Positions 21,263 to 32,404 of a stretch of 64,000 nucleotides of DNA are shown in pieces. Under the pieces are notes generated by a model. That model searched no databases. It was not told the DNA's origin and worked only from the letters and a program-made list of their open reading frames with translations. A program made the position numbers and the translations under genes. Position 1 is the first letter of the stretch, and each line of letters begins with the position of its first letter. The stretch spans positions 6,441,244 to 6,505,243 of the forward strand of contig JAQFVV010012418.1 of assembly GCA_028023455.1 (NCBI GenBank). Reading direction: 5' to 3'. Source of the stretch: Epiperipatus broadwayi (lineage: Eukaryota > Onychophora > Udeonychophora > Euonychophora > Peripatidae).

Positions 21263-23519
21263 AAATATAAAATTTATTCACAATAATTGATAATATATAA
21301 TTTTGTTGTTATTCTAAATGGTATAAAATACTTTAGATAATAAAATGGTTGCTAAATTAACACGAATAGATAAAGGTAAAAAATCTTGAAGATATTTACA
21401 TATTCAGGAGTGAAAAATCTCATATTATTTTAAATTCAATTAAATAACAAGTTTTCCATTGAAAAAAGAAAAAAATATTGTTAAGATGTCATAATTTCTT
21501 TAAAGTGACTGATATCATCACAAATACAGAGAGAGAATTTGAATAAAGTAATCAATTTCAAGATTAGCTAAATAAAATATTAAAACTATTACTTTCCAAT
21601 AAAACTGATGGACACTTACTTGGAAAATAAAAAAATATCACTGATATAAATTTCCAGTTACAATCTTTTGTAGACATTTCTAAAATAATTTTGAAAAGCT
21701 TTTACAAATTTTTTTTAAAAAACTGTAAACTATCTTATCAAGATAGTAGATGGATCTTAATGGGTTAATATTAAGGCAAAGGTAAAAATCAATTACTTAA
21801 AGAAATGGAAATTTAATTAAAAGACAGATTAAAGTCAAGATAAAATAAAACAATGAGAGAGTTAAGATATAAAAGTTACATCTTGGTTATTGTTCTTAGG
21901 GCTGCAATTTTCTAGATCATTTATTAGTTTGGATTATTACTATTCAGTTCAGACAGAATGCAGAATCAAAACAGCCAGAGATCCTGGCATTCAAAAACTG
22001 TAAACACAATAGTAAGCTAGTCAATTACTGCTGCACTCAATATTCATACAAAAGCCACAGATCTAGCAACATGCATTGCTAGACAACTTTAGGATTTTCA
22101 GCTGGGCTTCAGGCCCCAAAAACCCTAAGCAAAAAGAAAATCAACTAAACCACACCTGAATCAATACCCACAACAATGCCTAGATTACAAATAAATGCTG
22201 CTACACACTCTTTCTCCTATTGTCAACACAAAGAATGAAAAACAAGCCCTGGATCATCCATGGAGATCAAAAAGCCAATTGGTTGGAAACTGACAATCAT
22301 AAAAACCTAGGTAATGATACTTTTAAATATATTCTGATCACAGTCTAGACTCCTTATTTTAAATGAATGAAATTTAATTAATGGACTGTTATATCTATAG
22401 CCTAAAGTTATTTATATTTTTCTTATGTCAAATCTTTTGTGTTATTTTATTTTATGTTAAATATGTGTGCATAAATAATTAAATATTAATGTTTGCTTTG
22501 TTATTTTGTCTATTTTCTCTTTCACTCTTGTCACAGCATCACCAGTAAATGAGTGTAGAGTTATTTTATGAGTAAAGTAAATGTTCTGGACCCTGAGACA
22601 GAGCTGTGAGTTAGGCATGGGATATATCAAGCCTAGATTGTATACTTGTTATCCAGGCATGATGACTATATGAGTTTAAGCCTAAAAACAAATAGAGGGC
22701 TTTGGATGGCAGCGATTTGAATCTAGCAGCCATAAAGTGCTATAGCCTAGAAATGACTGTAGATTATATAGCCTCAGTCTAGTTACAGGTACCACTGGTG
22801 TTCAATCAATCTGTGGTATTGTACTTCTCTACTTGAAGAGCTAGTCTGATGCAATAGTGAGAGAGCAACCAGAGTAAAAATCTTGATTTTAAATATATAA
22901 TCAGAGCAATTTTCTTTCATCCAGTTCAATATATATGTATATATAATAACCAAGTCTTTCTATATGCTGTGGATAGTTTTTTTAATAAATGAACATTTTA
23001 TTTGTATATATATATGTGCGTTAAATTTGATAATTAATATTCTTTACATTATATTAAATATTTTTAATTATTAAAAAATATTTTATAATCAAATATACAT
23101 AGTGGTTAGTTTATATTTTATCTTAAAATATGACTAAATTAATTTTATCAGCATTTATCCTGAATATTTATTGCTATTAAATTATTTGTACAATTAATCT
23201 CCAAGATATATATTTTTTCAAAATGCAACCTGTGTTTTGGTGTGTGTGTGTAAATTGGTGATTTTTTTTTGTTAAGATCCTAAGTATATGATCTTTCAAT
23301 TGTAATTTCTATCACTTTTTTGACTGAAACTTGTCTAATTTTGTAAATATGTTATCATTAAATCTAATGCTTTTGTTATCCAGTATGTTTATTCAATAGT
23401 TTTATTTTTTATAAGTTCATTCTATAATTTATTTTAATTTTATAAATTAAATTTTTTATAATAATGATTACTTTTTAATTATTCTAAGATTTATAATAGA
23501 TCAAATTGAGTCAATTAAT
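21263..23519. other. Intron 4 sequence, unassigned
   Basis: Most of this is plain AT-rich DNA. A block at 21890-22330 is clearly less AT-rich and includes CTGGGCTTCAGGCCCCAAAA, but it has no long frame. A second such block at 22580-22870 is listed separately. Neither matches a coding family I recognise. Confidence 0.45.
22580..22870 (-). repeat. Possible SINE-type repeat
   Basis: On the - strand GCTGCTAGATTCAAATCGCT contains a box B-like core, GATTCAAATC, inside a small GCTGC stem. The block is less AT-rich than its surroundings. A convincing box A was not found, so the assignment is weak. Confidence 0.3.
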
Positions 23520-24655
23520 ATTATTTATAATGCTCTTGTTTCAAAAAATGTAAAATCTGATATTATAAATTTTATTATAAAAGTATTGTAGTTTATTGAT
23601 AAAAATATTTATGTGAATTTTAATAATGAATACTATAAAATGAGTTATGGTTGGTCAATGGGTCTTCCTGCTGTTGTTCAAATTTGTAATTTTGTTATAT
23701 CAACTTATGAAATTAAAATTTTAAAGCAATTAAAATTTCAAGAAATTAAAGTGTATCATAGATATGTGGATGATGTTTTTATTTGTGGAAAACAAAATTT
23801 AATAATCAATTTATTCAATGAATTAAATCAGATTAAGGATATAAAATGGGTTATAACTGAAGAGAAATACAATTCCATAAATTTTTTGGATATTCAAGTT
23901 ACACGTAATGATTACAGTTTGGATTATCTTATGTTAATTAAACCAATTGAAACTAGAGGTTTTATTCCATATGAATCACATGCACCTATATGTCATAGGT
24001 TTTCTGGACTGAAATCATCGTTATTTTGAAATGAAAAATTGTGCAAATATTCTAGTGATAAAATGAAAAATGTACATTTATTTGTTAATGACTTGTTGAA
24101 AATTTGTTATTATAAAAATGCTATTACTAATATTATTAAAAAATTTAAAAGGAACCAACAATATAATAAAATTAAAAATTAAAATAATATCAAAATGAAA
24201 TGGATTTTAATGCCATTTATATCGGATGAGCAGGTCAAGTTTATTAGGAGAATTTATAATGGTTTGTGTCATATTGCTTTTTTCTCAACAAATAATATAA
24301 ATAGATTACTTAATAACTCTAAAATTCAAAATTCAAAGTTTAATCAAAATTCTATTATATGTAGATTGATATGTGGATGTGGCTTACAATACATCGGTGA
24401 ATCTAAGTGTACATTTGAAAAGAGAATAAAAGAGCATATGCTTTTATATAATAGAATTCAAAAAGAGAAACAATCTGGAATATATATAAATAAACACTCA
24501 TCATCTGTTATATTTGATCATAATAAATCTTGTCAATATGGATTTAAATTTCATTATAAAAATATGAAAATTATTCAAATTGAATGTTGTCATAATAAAC
24601 GTAAAATAAAAGAGGCTATGTTGATTTCAAGAAATCGTCAAATGTTAAGATAACA
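23520..24655 (+). pseudogene. Penelope-like element, second lineage, RT plus GIY-YIG
   Basis: The frame at 23613-24026 gives MSYGWSMGLPAVVQICNFVI, YHRYVDDVFICGKQN and IKPIETRGFIPYESHAP, which are the template-grip, catalytic YVDD and post-RT blocks of Penelope-like reverse transcriptases. After a stop and a shift, 24195-24653 carries IICRLICGCGLQYIGES with KRIKEH, the GIY-YIG endonuclease, and ends KEAMLISRNRQMLR. It differs strongly from the PLE at 9376-13124, so it is a separate lineage. The N-terminal half is missing and the frame is broken. It ends about 210 bp before integrin exon 5, in the sense orientation. Confidence 0.85.
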
Positions 24656-24864
24656 GAATTGTGGGAAATCTGAATTGAACTATGGGTATTGTTAAAGGTC
24701 ATCTCATTTTAATTGTTCAATGCTATATAGTTGATAAAGTCTACAAAATGTATAGTCAAAAGTACTTCTAAAAATAATATAATTTATGTAAATTTTACTG
24801 TATTTTGATATATATATTGATTTGTATATTATATATATAGTAATGTATACTTATTTATTTTCAG

Positions 24865-24996
24865 AAAAGCCTTACACCTTTTCTGTTAACTTTTTTCAAT
24901 CTGAAGATTATCCTATTGATTTATATTATTTAATGGATTTATCTCATTCCATGGCAGATGATAAAGATATGTTAGCTAAACTTGGGAATGAACTAG
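24865..24996 (+). CDS. Integrin beta exon 5 (beta-I domain with MIDAS)
   Basis: The acceptor is ATTTTCAG and the donor CTAG/GTAGTA. The exon carries 43 full codons with two leading bases and one trailing base. It contains [20 protein letters not shown], the most conserved block of integrin beta chains. D136, S138 and S140 form the DxSxS metal-ion-dependent adhesion site, and D143-D144 the adjacent ADMIDAS. The metal at this site contacts acidic residues in ligands. All metal-binding positions visible are intact, so the gene looks functional. A Penelope-like remnant ends only about 210 bp upstream. Confidence 0.96.
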
Positions 24997-25837
24997 GTAG
25001 TATACTATTTTAGTAAAAACATAAATTTTATTATGTATATAATGATAATAATAAAAAACTAGTTAAAGGAAATGCAAAAACAATATATAAATATGTGTAA
25101 AAGAGATATTATCAAGGATTGTCCATGTATAATTATCAGTAGTATGATATTTCAAATGGATCATATCTACAATTAATGAAATACAATTTAACTGACCCAG
25201 CATAGTAGTATTAATTACATATAGATGAACCCAGATAATATTCTGTATATCTTTTATATCTATTGTGCATGAAAATCTATATTTTAATATATGTATCTAT
25301 ACATATATATTGAGCTATATTAATTTTATGTTTATAATTATTACCTTCTGTTAATCATTAAAACAACATCATTTAAAATGAGATTTGATCTCATTCTTAA
25401 ATAACTGTTAATTTGTTAATTATTAATGTCATGTTTTCATTTGGCTGTTATATTGAATTCACTTTGTATTTCTATCAAAGTTGGCAAACATCAATAGTAT
25501 AAAAAGTAGTTAAATCCATTTTATTTTGATTCCTTTGTCAACAGTTTATTTGATCATAGATTGAAAGGGAAAGTGATTTATTCTATTAATTACATATTTA
25601 ATAAACTAGGCTAACTTAATGTACATATATAATAAAACTTGCTCAAAGCTATATAGATAATAGCCTCAAGCTCATCTAAACTATAAATTTTCAATTTGTT
25701 GTCAAAACAATTTCTTAGAAGTAACAGATGAATCCACATCTTTCATTCTGGTCTAAGAATTTAATACAGACAAAAAAGTTGGCTCTAGTACTGTAAATGA
25801 TTGACATTTCTATATTCCTGAAAGTTTAAATAAATTC
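24997..25837. other. Start of intron 5, AT-rich, nothing recognised
   Basis: No frame or repeat unit is supported. A loose similarity between about 25720-25790 (ACATCTTTCATTCTGGT) and 29285-29360 (CACCTTTCACTCTGGT) brackets the RTE element but is too weak to call. Confidence 0.4.
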
Positions 25838-28800
25838 TATTCATCATCATCATTATCAACCATTATCAATCCACTGCAGGATGAAGGTCTCTCCAAGTTT
25901 AATCCATCTTCTCTGATCTTTAGCTTCTCTTCTCCACATCACCCCTGCACACTTTCTTATTTCATCCATCCATCTCACATGTGGTCTCTTTCTGGGTCTT
26001 TTACAATCTCTTGGAATCCAGTTTAAAATTTCAACTGTCCATCTATTATCATCTCTTCTAACAATATGTCCAGCCCAACTCCACTTCAATCTTTTAATTT
26101 TTTCAATGAGGTCAGTAACACCTGTTTGTTCTCTTACCCATACATTGCGTTTACGATCTCTTCTTGTTACTCCCAACATACATCTCTCCATACTCCTTTG
26201 AGTGGTCTGAAGTCTCTGAATTGCTCTTCTATTAAGTGTCCAAGTCTCAGATCCATAAGTAAGAACTGGTAAAACACATTTGTTAAAAACCTTCCTTTTC
26301 AAACACATAGGCATATTTCCTTTTAGTATCAAGTTATTTCTACCAAAAGCACTCCAACCAAGTTTAATTCTATGATTAATTTCCTCCATTATGTTTCCAT
26401 CTGTATTAATAATCTGACCCAAGGTATTTGTAACTGTTAACTTCTTCTAATTCATCATAATCAATCTTTATTTTCATATTTTGAGCAAATCGATTAAACA
26501 TTACTTTAGTCTTTTTAACGTTTATCTTTAGTCCTACTTTCATCTGATAATTCCTGCAACATTTCCTGCAGATCTGAAGCATTATTTGCAAAAACAACTA
26601 CATCATCTGTGAAATCTAAATGACTAATAATCACCATTTACTTTCACTCCTTTAGTTTCCCATTTTAATCCACAAAATACATCATGCAGCACTGCTGTAA
26701 AAAGTTTTGGAGATATGGAGTCACCTTGTCTTACACCTTTCTCAATGTTGACTTTCCCAGTGTCATTATGTAATCTAATTGTTGCTGTTGCATTTTTATA
26801 AATATTCTTTAAAATATGACAATATCCTGGATCTATACCTTGATGATCTAATGCTTTAATCACTGAAGAAATGTTTATAGAATCAAATACCTTTTCATAA
26901 TCTAAAAATCCTAAGCATAATGGCAACTCATATTCATTTGTCCTTTCTATAACTTCTCTCAATACCTGGATATGATCTACTGAACTAAAACCACTTTTAA
27001 ATCCAGCTTGTTCTCTTGGTTGGTGGAAATCCAATGTTCTCTGTAGACGAGTAGTAATTATCTTGGTAAAAATTTTATATAAAACTGATAAAAGGCTGAT
27101 AGGTCTGTAATTTCTAATATCTTCTTTATCACCTTTTTTAAATATTAATATTATTATTGCATTCTTCCAATCATCCGGTACGTCTTTATCATTTAGACAT
27201 TTGGTATATAACTTTGCTAAAATTTTGTCTATTTCTTCACCTGCTTCTTTTAATATATCAATTATAATTCCATCATTACCTGGAGCCTTTCCTTTCTTCA
27301 TACATTTAATTGCATATCTCACTTCTTTATTTAAAATTCTGGGCAATTTGGAAGATGTAATAGATATAGGAGGCACTTGTTCTTTATTACTATATAATTC
27401 TTGATAAAAATCTTCTACCAATTTCATGATGTCATCTCTCCTTTTATTAATAATTCCATCTTTTTTTCTTATTGCAGATATAAATTTCCTACCAATACCA
27501 AAATGTTGTTTTACATTCTTAAGACTTTTCTTTTCTTCTACAGCTTTCCTTGCTAGTTCAGAGTTATACTTTCTTATATCATTTTCAACTCTTTTCCGCA
27601 CCATTTTACAAAATTCGAGATATTCAATTCTTTTTAATGCATCATTTTTGTATATCTTCATATTCCTTCTTTTCTTCATAAATTCTCTAGTCTCAGTAGA
27701 AATTTTATTGGTCAATTGCTGTTTCTTTCTACCAGCTATCTTTGTTGCAGTTTTCAAAAGTGTATCAGTTATTTTCATATTAATTTCATTCAAATCTGAA
27801 TCATGTTCAAAATCTACTAATACTTGAAACCGATTTGTAAGTTCTAATTTAAATTCATTAGAATGTTTCTGAAGATTAGGAATATCAACTGTAAATATTG
27901 TTTTTCTTAATAATTTTTGTCTCTCTAGTTTTACATTAACACGTATCTTACACCTTACTAATCGATGATCACTTCCTGTGTTAAATTTATTAAGAACATT
28001 ACAATCTTGAAATATGTATTTCCTGTTAGTCAAAATATAATCCAATTCTGCTGTACCTTCATTTGGATGCTTCCATGTCCATTTCCTTTTAACATTTTTC
28101 TCAAAAAAAGAATTCATAATATAAAGTTTTTCTTTTTCTGCAAACTCCACAAGTCTATGTCCTCTCTCATTTCTATTACCATAACCAAAATTACCCACAG
28201 CACTTTCATCTTTCATTTTTTTACCAATTCTAGCATTAAAATCTCCCACAACAATTTTAAAATGGTGTTTACTCTGATCAAAAGTTTTTTTGTACATCCA
28301 TATAAAAATCTTCTACTACTTCATCACTATGAGAACTTGTTGGGGCATAAACCTGAATTATCTGCATTTGGTATCTGCTATTAAGTTGTATAACTAATCT
28401 TGCCACTCTGTCCGATACACCATCAATCTCCACAATATTGTTCTTCTACTTTTTATTTATAATGAATCCTACTCCACTTGTATTTCCAATATTTGTGCCT
28501 TTATAATAGAGTATATGTCCACTTTTTAAATCAATTGTCTCTTCACCTTTTCTTCTAACTTCACAAAGTCCAATAATGTCCCATTTAATATAAAAGAGTT
28601 CTTCTTCTAATTCTTGCAATCTTCCTTCATTTGAAAGTGATCTGCAGTTGTAAGTACCTAAATAAAAAGTCATCATCAAATGGCAGCCTGGGTCCGCAAT
28701 CAGGGGATTCTTAGCACCCTCCGCCTTCGGCCACCAACCGCTGCCTTGGTTGGTGACTTTACAGCCTCCTGGGAATAAGGGCCATGTTTTATTTTTGTCT

Positions 28801-29115
28801 GTCATAATTGTATATATGTATAGGGAAAATATTTATCATTTACACAAACATTCATTCTACCTTATCAGGCACTGAGAAGAAAGACCATGGTGTTTCTTGA
28901 TCTTAAACTCAGAGGTAAAAAGCCAATAAACTCACCACGCTGGCTAATGCATGTTGGTGAGCAGCTCATCCATGTTCGTATACTATATGAATAATCACAT
29001 AGTAATAACAGCTGCAACGACAAGAACGTATGGAGTGGACATTAGGAATTTGCCCTGCTCGGTTCCTTTAAGGCCTCCAAGAGGAATCAAAGGGTCTCCT
29101 TTCAGTTAATAGCAA
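25838..29115 (-). mobile_element. RTE-clade LINE, near full length
   Basis: The element reads on the - strand from about 29115 to a CAT-repeat tail at 25838-25855 (ATG repeats on its own strand), the usual RTE 3' end. A leader of about 300 bases precedes ORF2. Coding order is endonuclease, reverse transcriptase, C-terminal domain. The copy at 20376-21262 belongs to the same family. It sits in the 18 kb integrin intron, antisense to the gene. I see no clear target duplication, which is common for RTE insertions. Confidence 0.88.
25856..28805 (-). pseudogene. RTE ORF2: APE endonuclease-reverse transcriptase, four breaks
   Basis: ORF2 starts at 28805. The endonuclease shows LGTYNCRSLSNEGRLQELEE, GLCEVRRKGEE (catalytic E), VVGDFNARIG (D and N) and GSDHRLV. 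A TAG stop at 28443-28445 and a shift near 28300 break it. The reverse transcriptase, mostly within 26624-28297, has NYRPISLLSVLYKIF, LGFLDYEKVFDSIN (V for the usual A) and VRQGDSISPKLF. The catalytic box reads FTDD at about 26605-26625, across another shift. A fourth break lies near 26410. The C-terminal part has YGSETWTLNRRAIQRLQ and WSWAGHIVRRDD, standard for RTE and related endonuclease-reverse transcriptases. Without the breaks the protein would be about 980 residues. This copy is inactive. Confidence 0.9.
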
Positions 29116-32087
29116 AACTCCTTATATGAACTGTTTTGAAAGCAGACTAATAAATAATCATTTTTTAAACCTCATTGCTGTTAATTATTACTTAAATAAT
29201 AAAACTTGATTTTTTCAAAGATAGATGGTTTTATAAATATAATCACATGATAGCAGTAAAAAGCTTTTATCAACCAAGGCAATCTCCATAGATAAAAGAT
29301 GGATCCCACCTTTCACTCTGGTATAGACAAGAGAGTTATATTTGGTCTGTAATAGGTTGAGATATTTATATTGCCGTTTTAATGGAGTTTATTTAAACAT
29401 CTACAGTCCAAGTATCAAATTTCTTATTTATATTAAAATCTTAGACTAGAGTGATAACTGGGATCGTTTGTTTTTCTTAAAAAAGGTTGCCTTGCCACAG
29501 ATTGAAGATTCATGATTTAAATAAACAGATAACTGATATGTGCAAGTCTCTGTTTAATATTTCAATCAGAGATTTTATTTTATTATAAGTAATGAATCTA
29601 TGTCTAAAATACGACAAATTCTTTTAAAACTTGGTGATATTAAAAGGCTTATGAATTTTGATTGATTAACAAGAATTTATGTTACGAGTTTAATCGAGTA
29701 TCTACATATCAATTATATGAAATGCTCAATGTAAGTTTTATTTAAAACATTTTATGATTAGATTATCTGTTAGGGAAATATCAGTTTAAAATTATATATA
29801 TATAAGCACATTTATGAGAATTGTTAATAAGTATCAAAAAAGAAAAAAAAAAAAAAATGTTTACATATTAATTGTTAATTCTATTGAGTATATATGTATC
29901 CTTATTCATATGGATATAAATATGTGCTGATAAGTGTGTATTTATTTAAATGCCGTTTTATTTTTAAAGAATCATGAAATTACATAATGTAAAAATGCAA
30001 TGATAATGCTTAAATATACTTTAAATAAATGTAATATCTTAGTTGACATATTGAATTGGTTTTCAATTTTAACATAAATATTGATAAAATGCTTTATAAA
30101 AAATCAGTAAGAAATTATGGAAAAATCTATATAAATGACTCGAGATAAACAATTATATTATATGATAAACATTGATAATTCATTAATGTCTGCTTGGATA
30201 TAAAAGAACCATGAATTCAGATGTAGTAGATCATCAAATAAAACTATTGCAAATATTTTCTTTTACAATGAACTCATGGAAAATCTTGTTAAAATTAAAT
30301 ACACCATAGAATAGTTGCCACAAAGGTGTTATATGGATAAGATGATTGTTAAAATAGTTATAATGAGTTATAAATTATTTTGTTTACATATAAAAAAATT
30401 AATGCTATAACTATTAACTATAATATTGGATAAATATTAAATATTGTATTAAATAAAAGATGTTTGTACATTCTAATAATTAACAAGAATAGTTCAAATG
30501 GTTGCAAACGTGGATTAGAGTATTTTCAGTGATAAATCAGATCAACTTATCATTAATTCATAATATTTCTAAAAACCTATTTGACATCCTTAAAATTCAT
30601 TTTTTTCAATAGTAAAAACATATTTGCTAGAATTAAATTGCTTTCACTTCACATTATTGTAAGTAAAAATATTCCTGTACATCTAAAAAAGTTTTTGAAA
30701 TAAAAATAAGTGGCTATTATCACCTTCAATTGTATGAGTTCAAGAGTTCTTTAAAAATATGAAACTTTTTTCTACCAGACAAGATTGTTAGCAATGATAT
30801 AAACCAACACTTCTTGTACTATCTGGGCTTTTTAAAATTTTACAAAAAGTTCAAACTAAAATTCTTAGTTCCATTTATGTCTTTTGTTTATTTATAAAAT
30901 GATAAATGAAATGGAAGTAATATTATGCCAAATAATGTATTTCACTAAGAATTCCAGATATAAGTTGTACTAAACAACTAAAATGGTTACTCTTATAAAA
31001 AAAAAAATTGTTAAAAATCTGGCAGAAATGAGCATCTGTAGTAAAAAATATATTATTCTGAAAAAGTATTAATAATTTTTATTTAATAATAAACTTGCTG
31101 TGGCACAATTAAATATATATTAAAGAAAAAATATGCATTTTATGAAATAGTTACACACTTATTCAACGCGGGAAAAATAGAGCTTGAAATTCTCCTCTTA
31201 GACAAATGTTACTTTATTATGAATATTTTTGAAAACTCTTATAAGATTCGAATATATAAGATTTTAGAATTAATTGTGGACAAAATACAACTTTTAAACA
31301 GCTACACAGCATTTGTAGTAAAAAAAAAAACCTATGCATAATTATTTATTACATTGTAAATTTTCTTTTGGTTAATTAATAAAAAAATCAAATGTGCAGT
31401 GTGTATGATAAATATATGTTAACGAAAATAATAAAACGCTAATCAGCATTTTATTTATTTTTTGTCCTTGGAAAAAAAGAATGACAGGATTTTATCAGCA
31501 CCAAAGATATAAGGACTAAACCCTCTAATAAAATGTAATTAAATTTAATCTCTTACCAATGAAATTATCATATTTCTAATAAAATATTTTTCTGTCTAAC
31601 ACTTTAAATTATATTAAACAAGTAGTAGTGATGAAAGATTATTATTTATAAAGGAAATGATTTGTTATTTAGGAGTTCACAAGAAGCTTGAGTATTGAAC
31701 ACGACAAAGATGGATTGCAGTACATGGACTTTAAACTCTAGATTATGCACTCTTAATTGCACCACCATGCAGAGCATGAAGTATTATTTATATGTGCAAA
31801 CACTGGTATTGAAGTAGATCCAGAATACATTAGATATCAGTTCAATTTAGAGATTTGTTCGCAGAATAACTAGATGTTATAATAATCTGTAAGTCTATTG
31901 TATTTTTTACTTGTAAATAATGGAACCATAAAGATATTTGTTTAATATCTTGCTTTCTCTAAATTGTTTAAGATCTTAAGAGTTTTAAAACTTCAGTTGT
32001 TCGTCTACTGACATCTCTTTATGCAATACTCTTAAAAATAAATAATAATTGTATTTTTCTGTTTTAATAAAATTGCCTTTAAAACAG
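29116..32087. other. Intron 5, AT-rich 3 kb with no recognised feature
   Basis: No domain, RNA gene or repeat match can be supported. A small patch at 31670-31800 (CAAGAAGCTTGAGTATTGAA onward) is less AT-rich and may be an old SINE, but this is unproven. Confidence 0.4.
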
Positions 32088-32153
32088 ATAATAATAATAA
32101 TATAATAATAATATTTATTATTATTATTATTACTATTATTATTATTATTATTA
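32088..32153. repeat. AAT/ATT trinucleotide microsatellite at 3' end of LINE copy A
   Basis: AAT-phase repeats (32088-32112) switch to ATT-phase repeats (32113-32153), which run directly into the LINE 3' end at TTATGTTTCAAAGC. The strand phase flips at about 32112, so the inner tract could be the LINE tail and the outer tract the original target. Confidence 0.85.
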
Positions 32154-32404
32154 TGTTTCAAAGCAAAACTTTATTGAGTCTAAAAAGTTACAGAGTCACA
32201 TCTAGTAATATATTGATTTTTTACAAATGAAAAACAAATTACAACTTTCAGTATATAAGTCTTTATCTTTTCTGCATACTTTTTTTTTCTTCTTGTTTTT
32301 AAATTTGGCCTTCTATTTAGTTCAGTTTATGCTTGCATTTTTTTAAAGTTGGAAAAAATGCTGATGTTGAAAATGTCATCATCTATCTTATTGGCCTTTA
32401 TATT

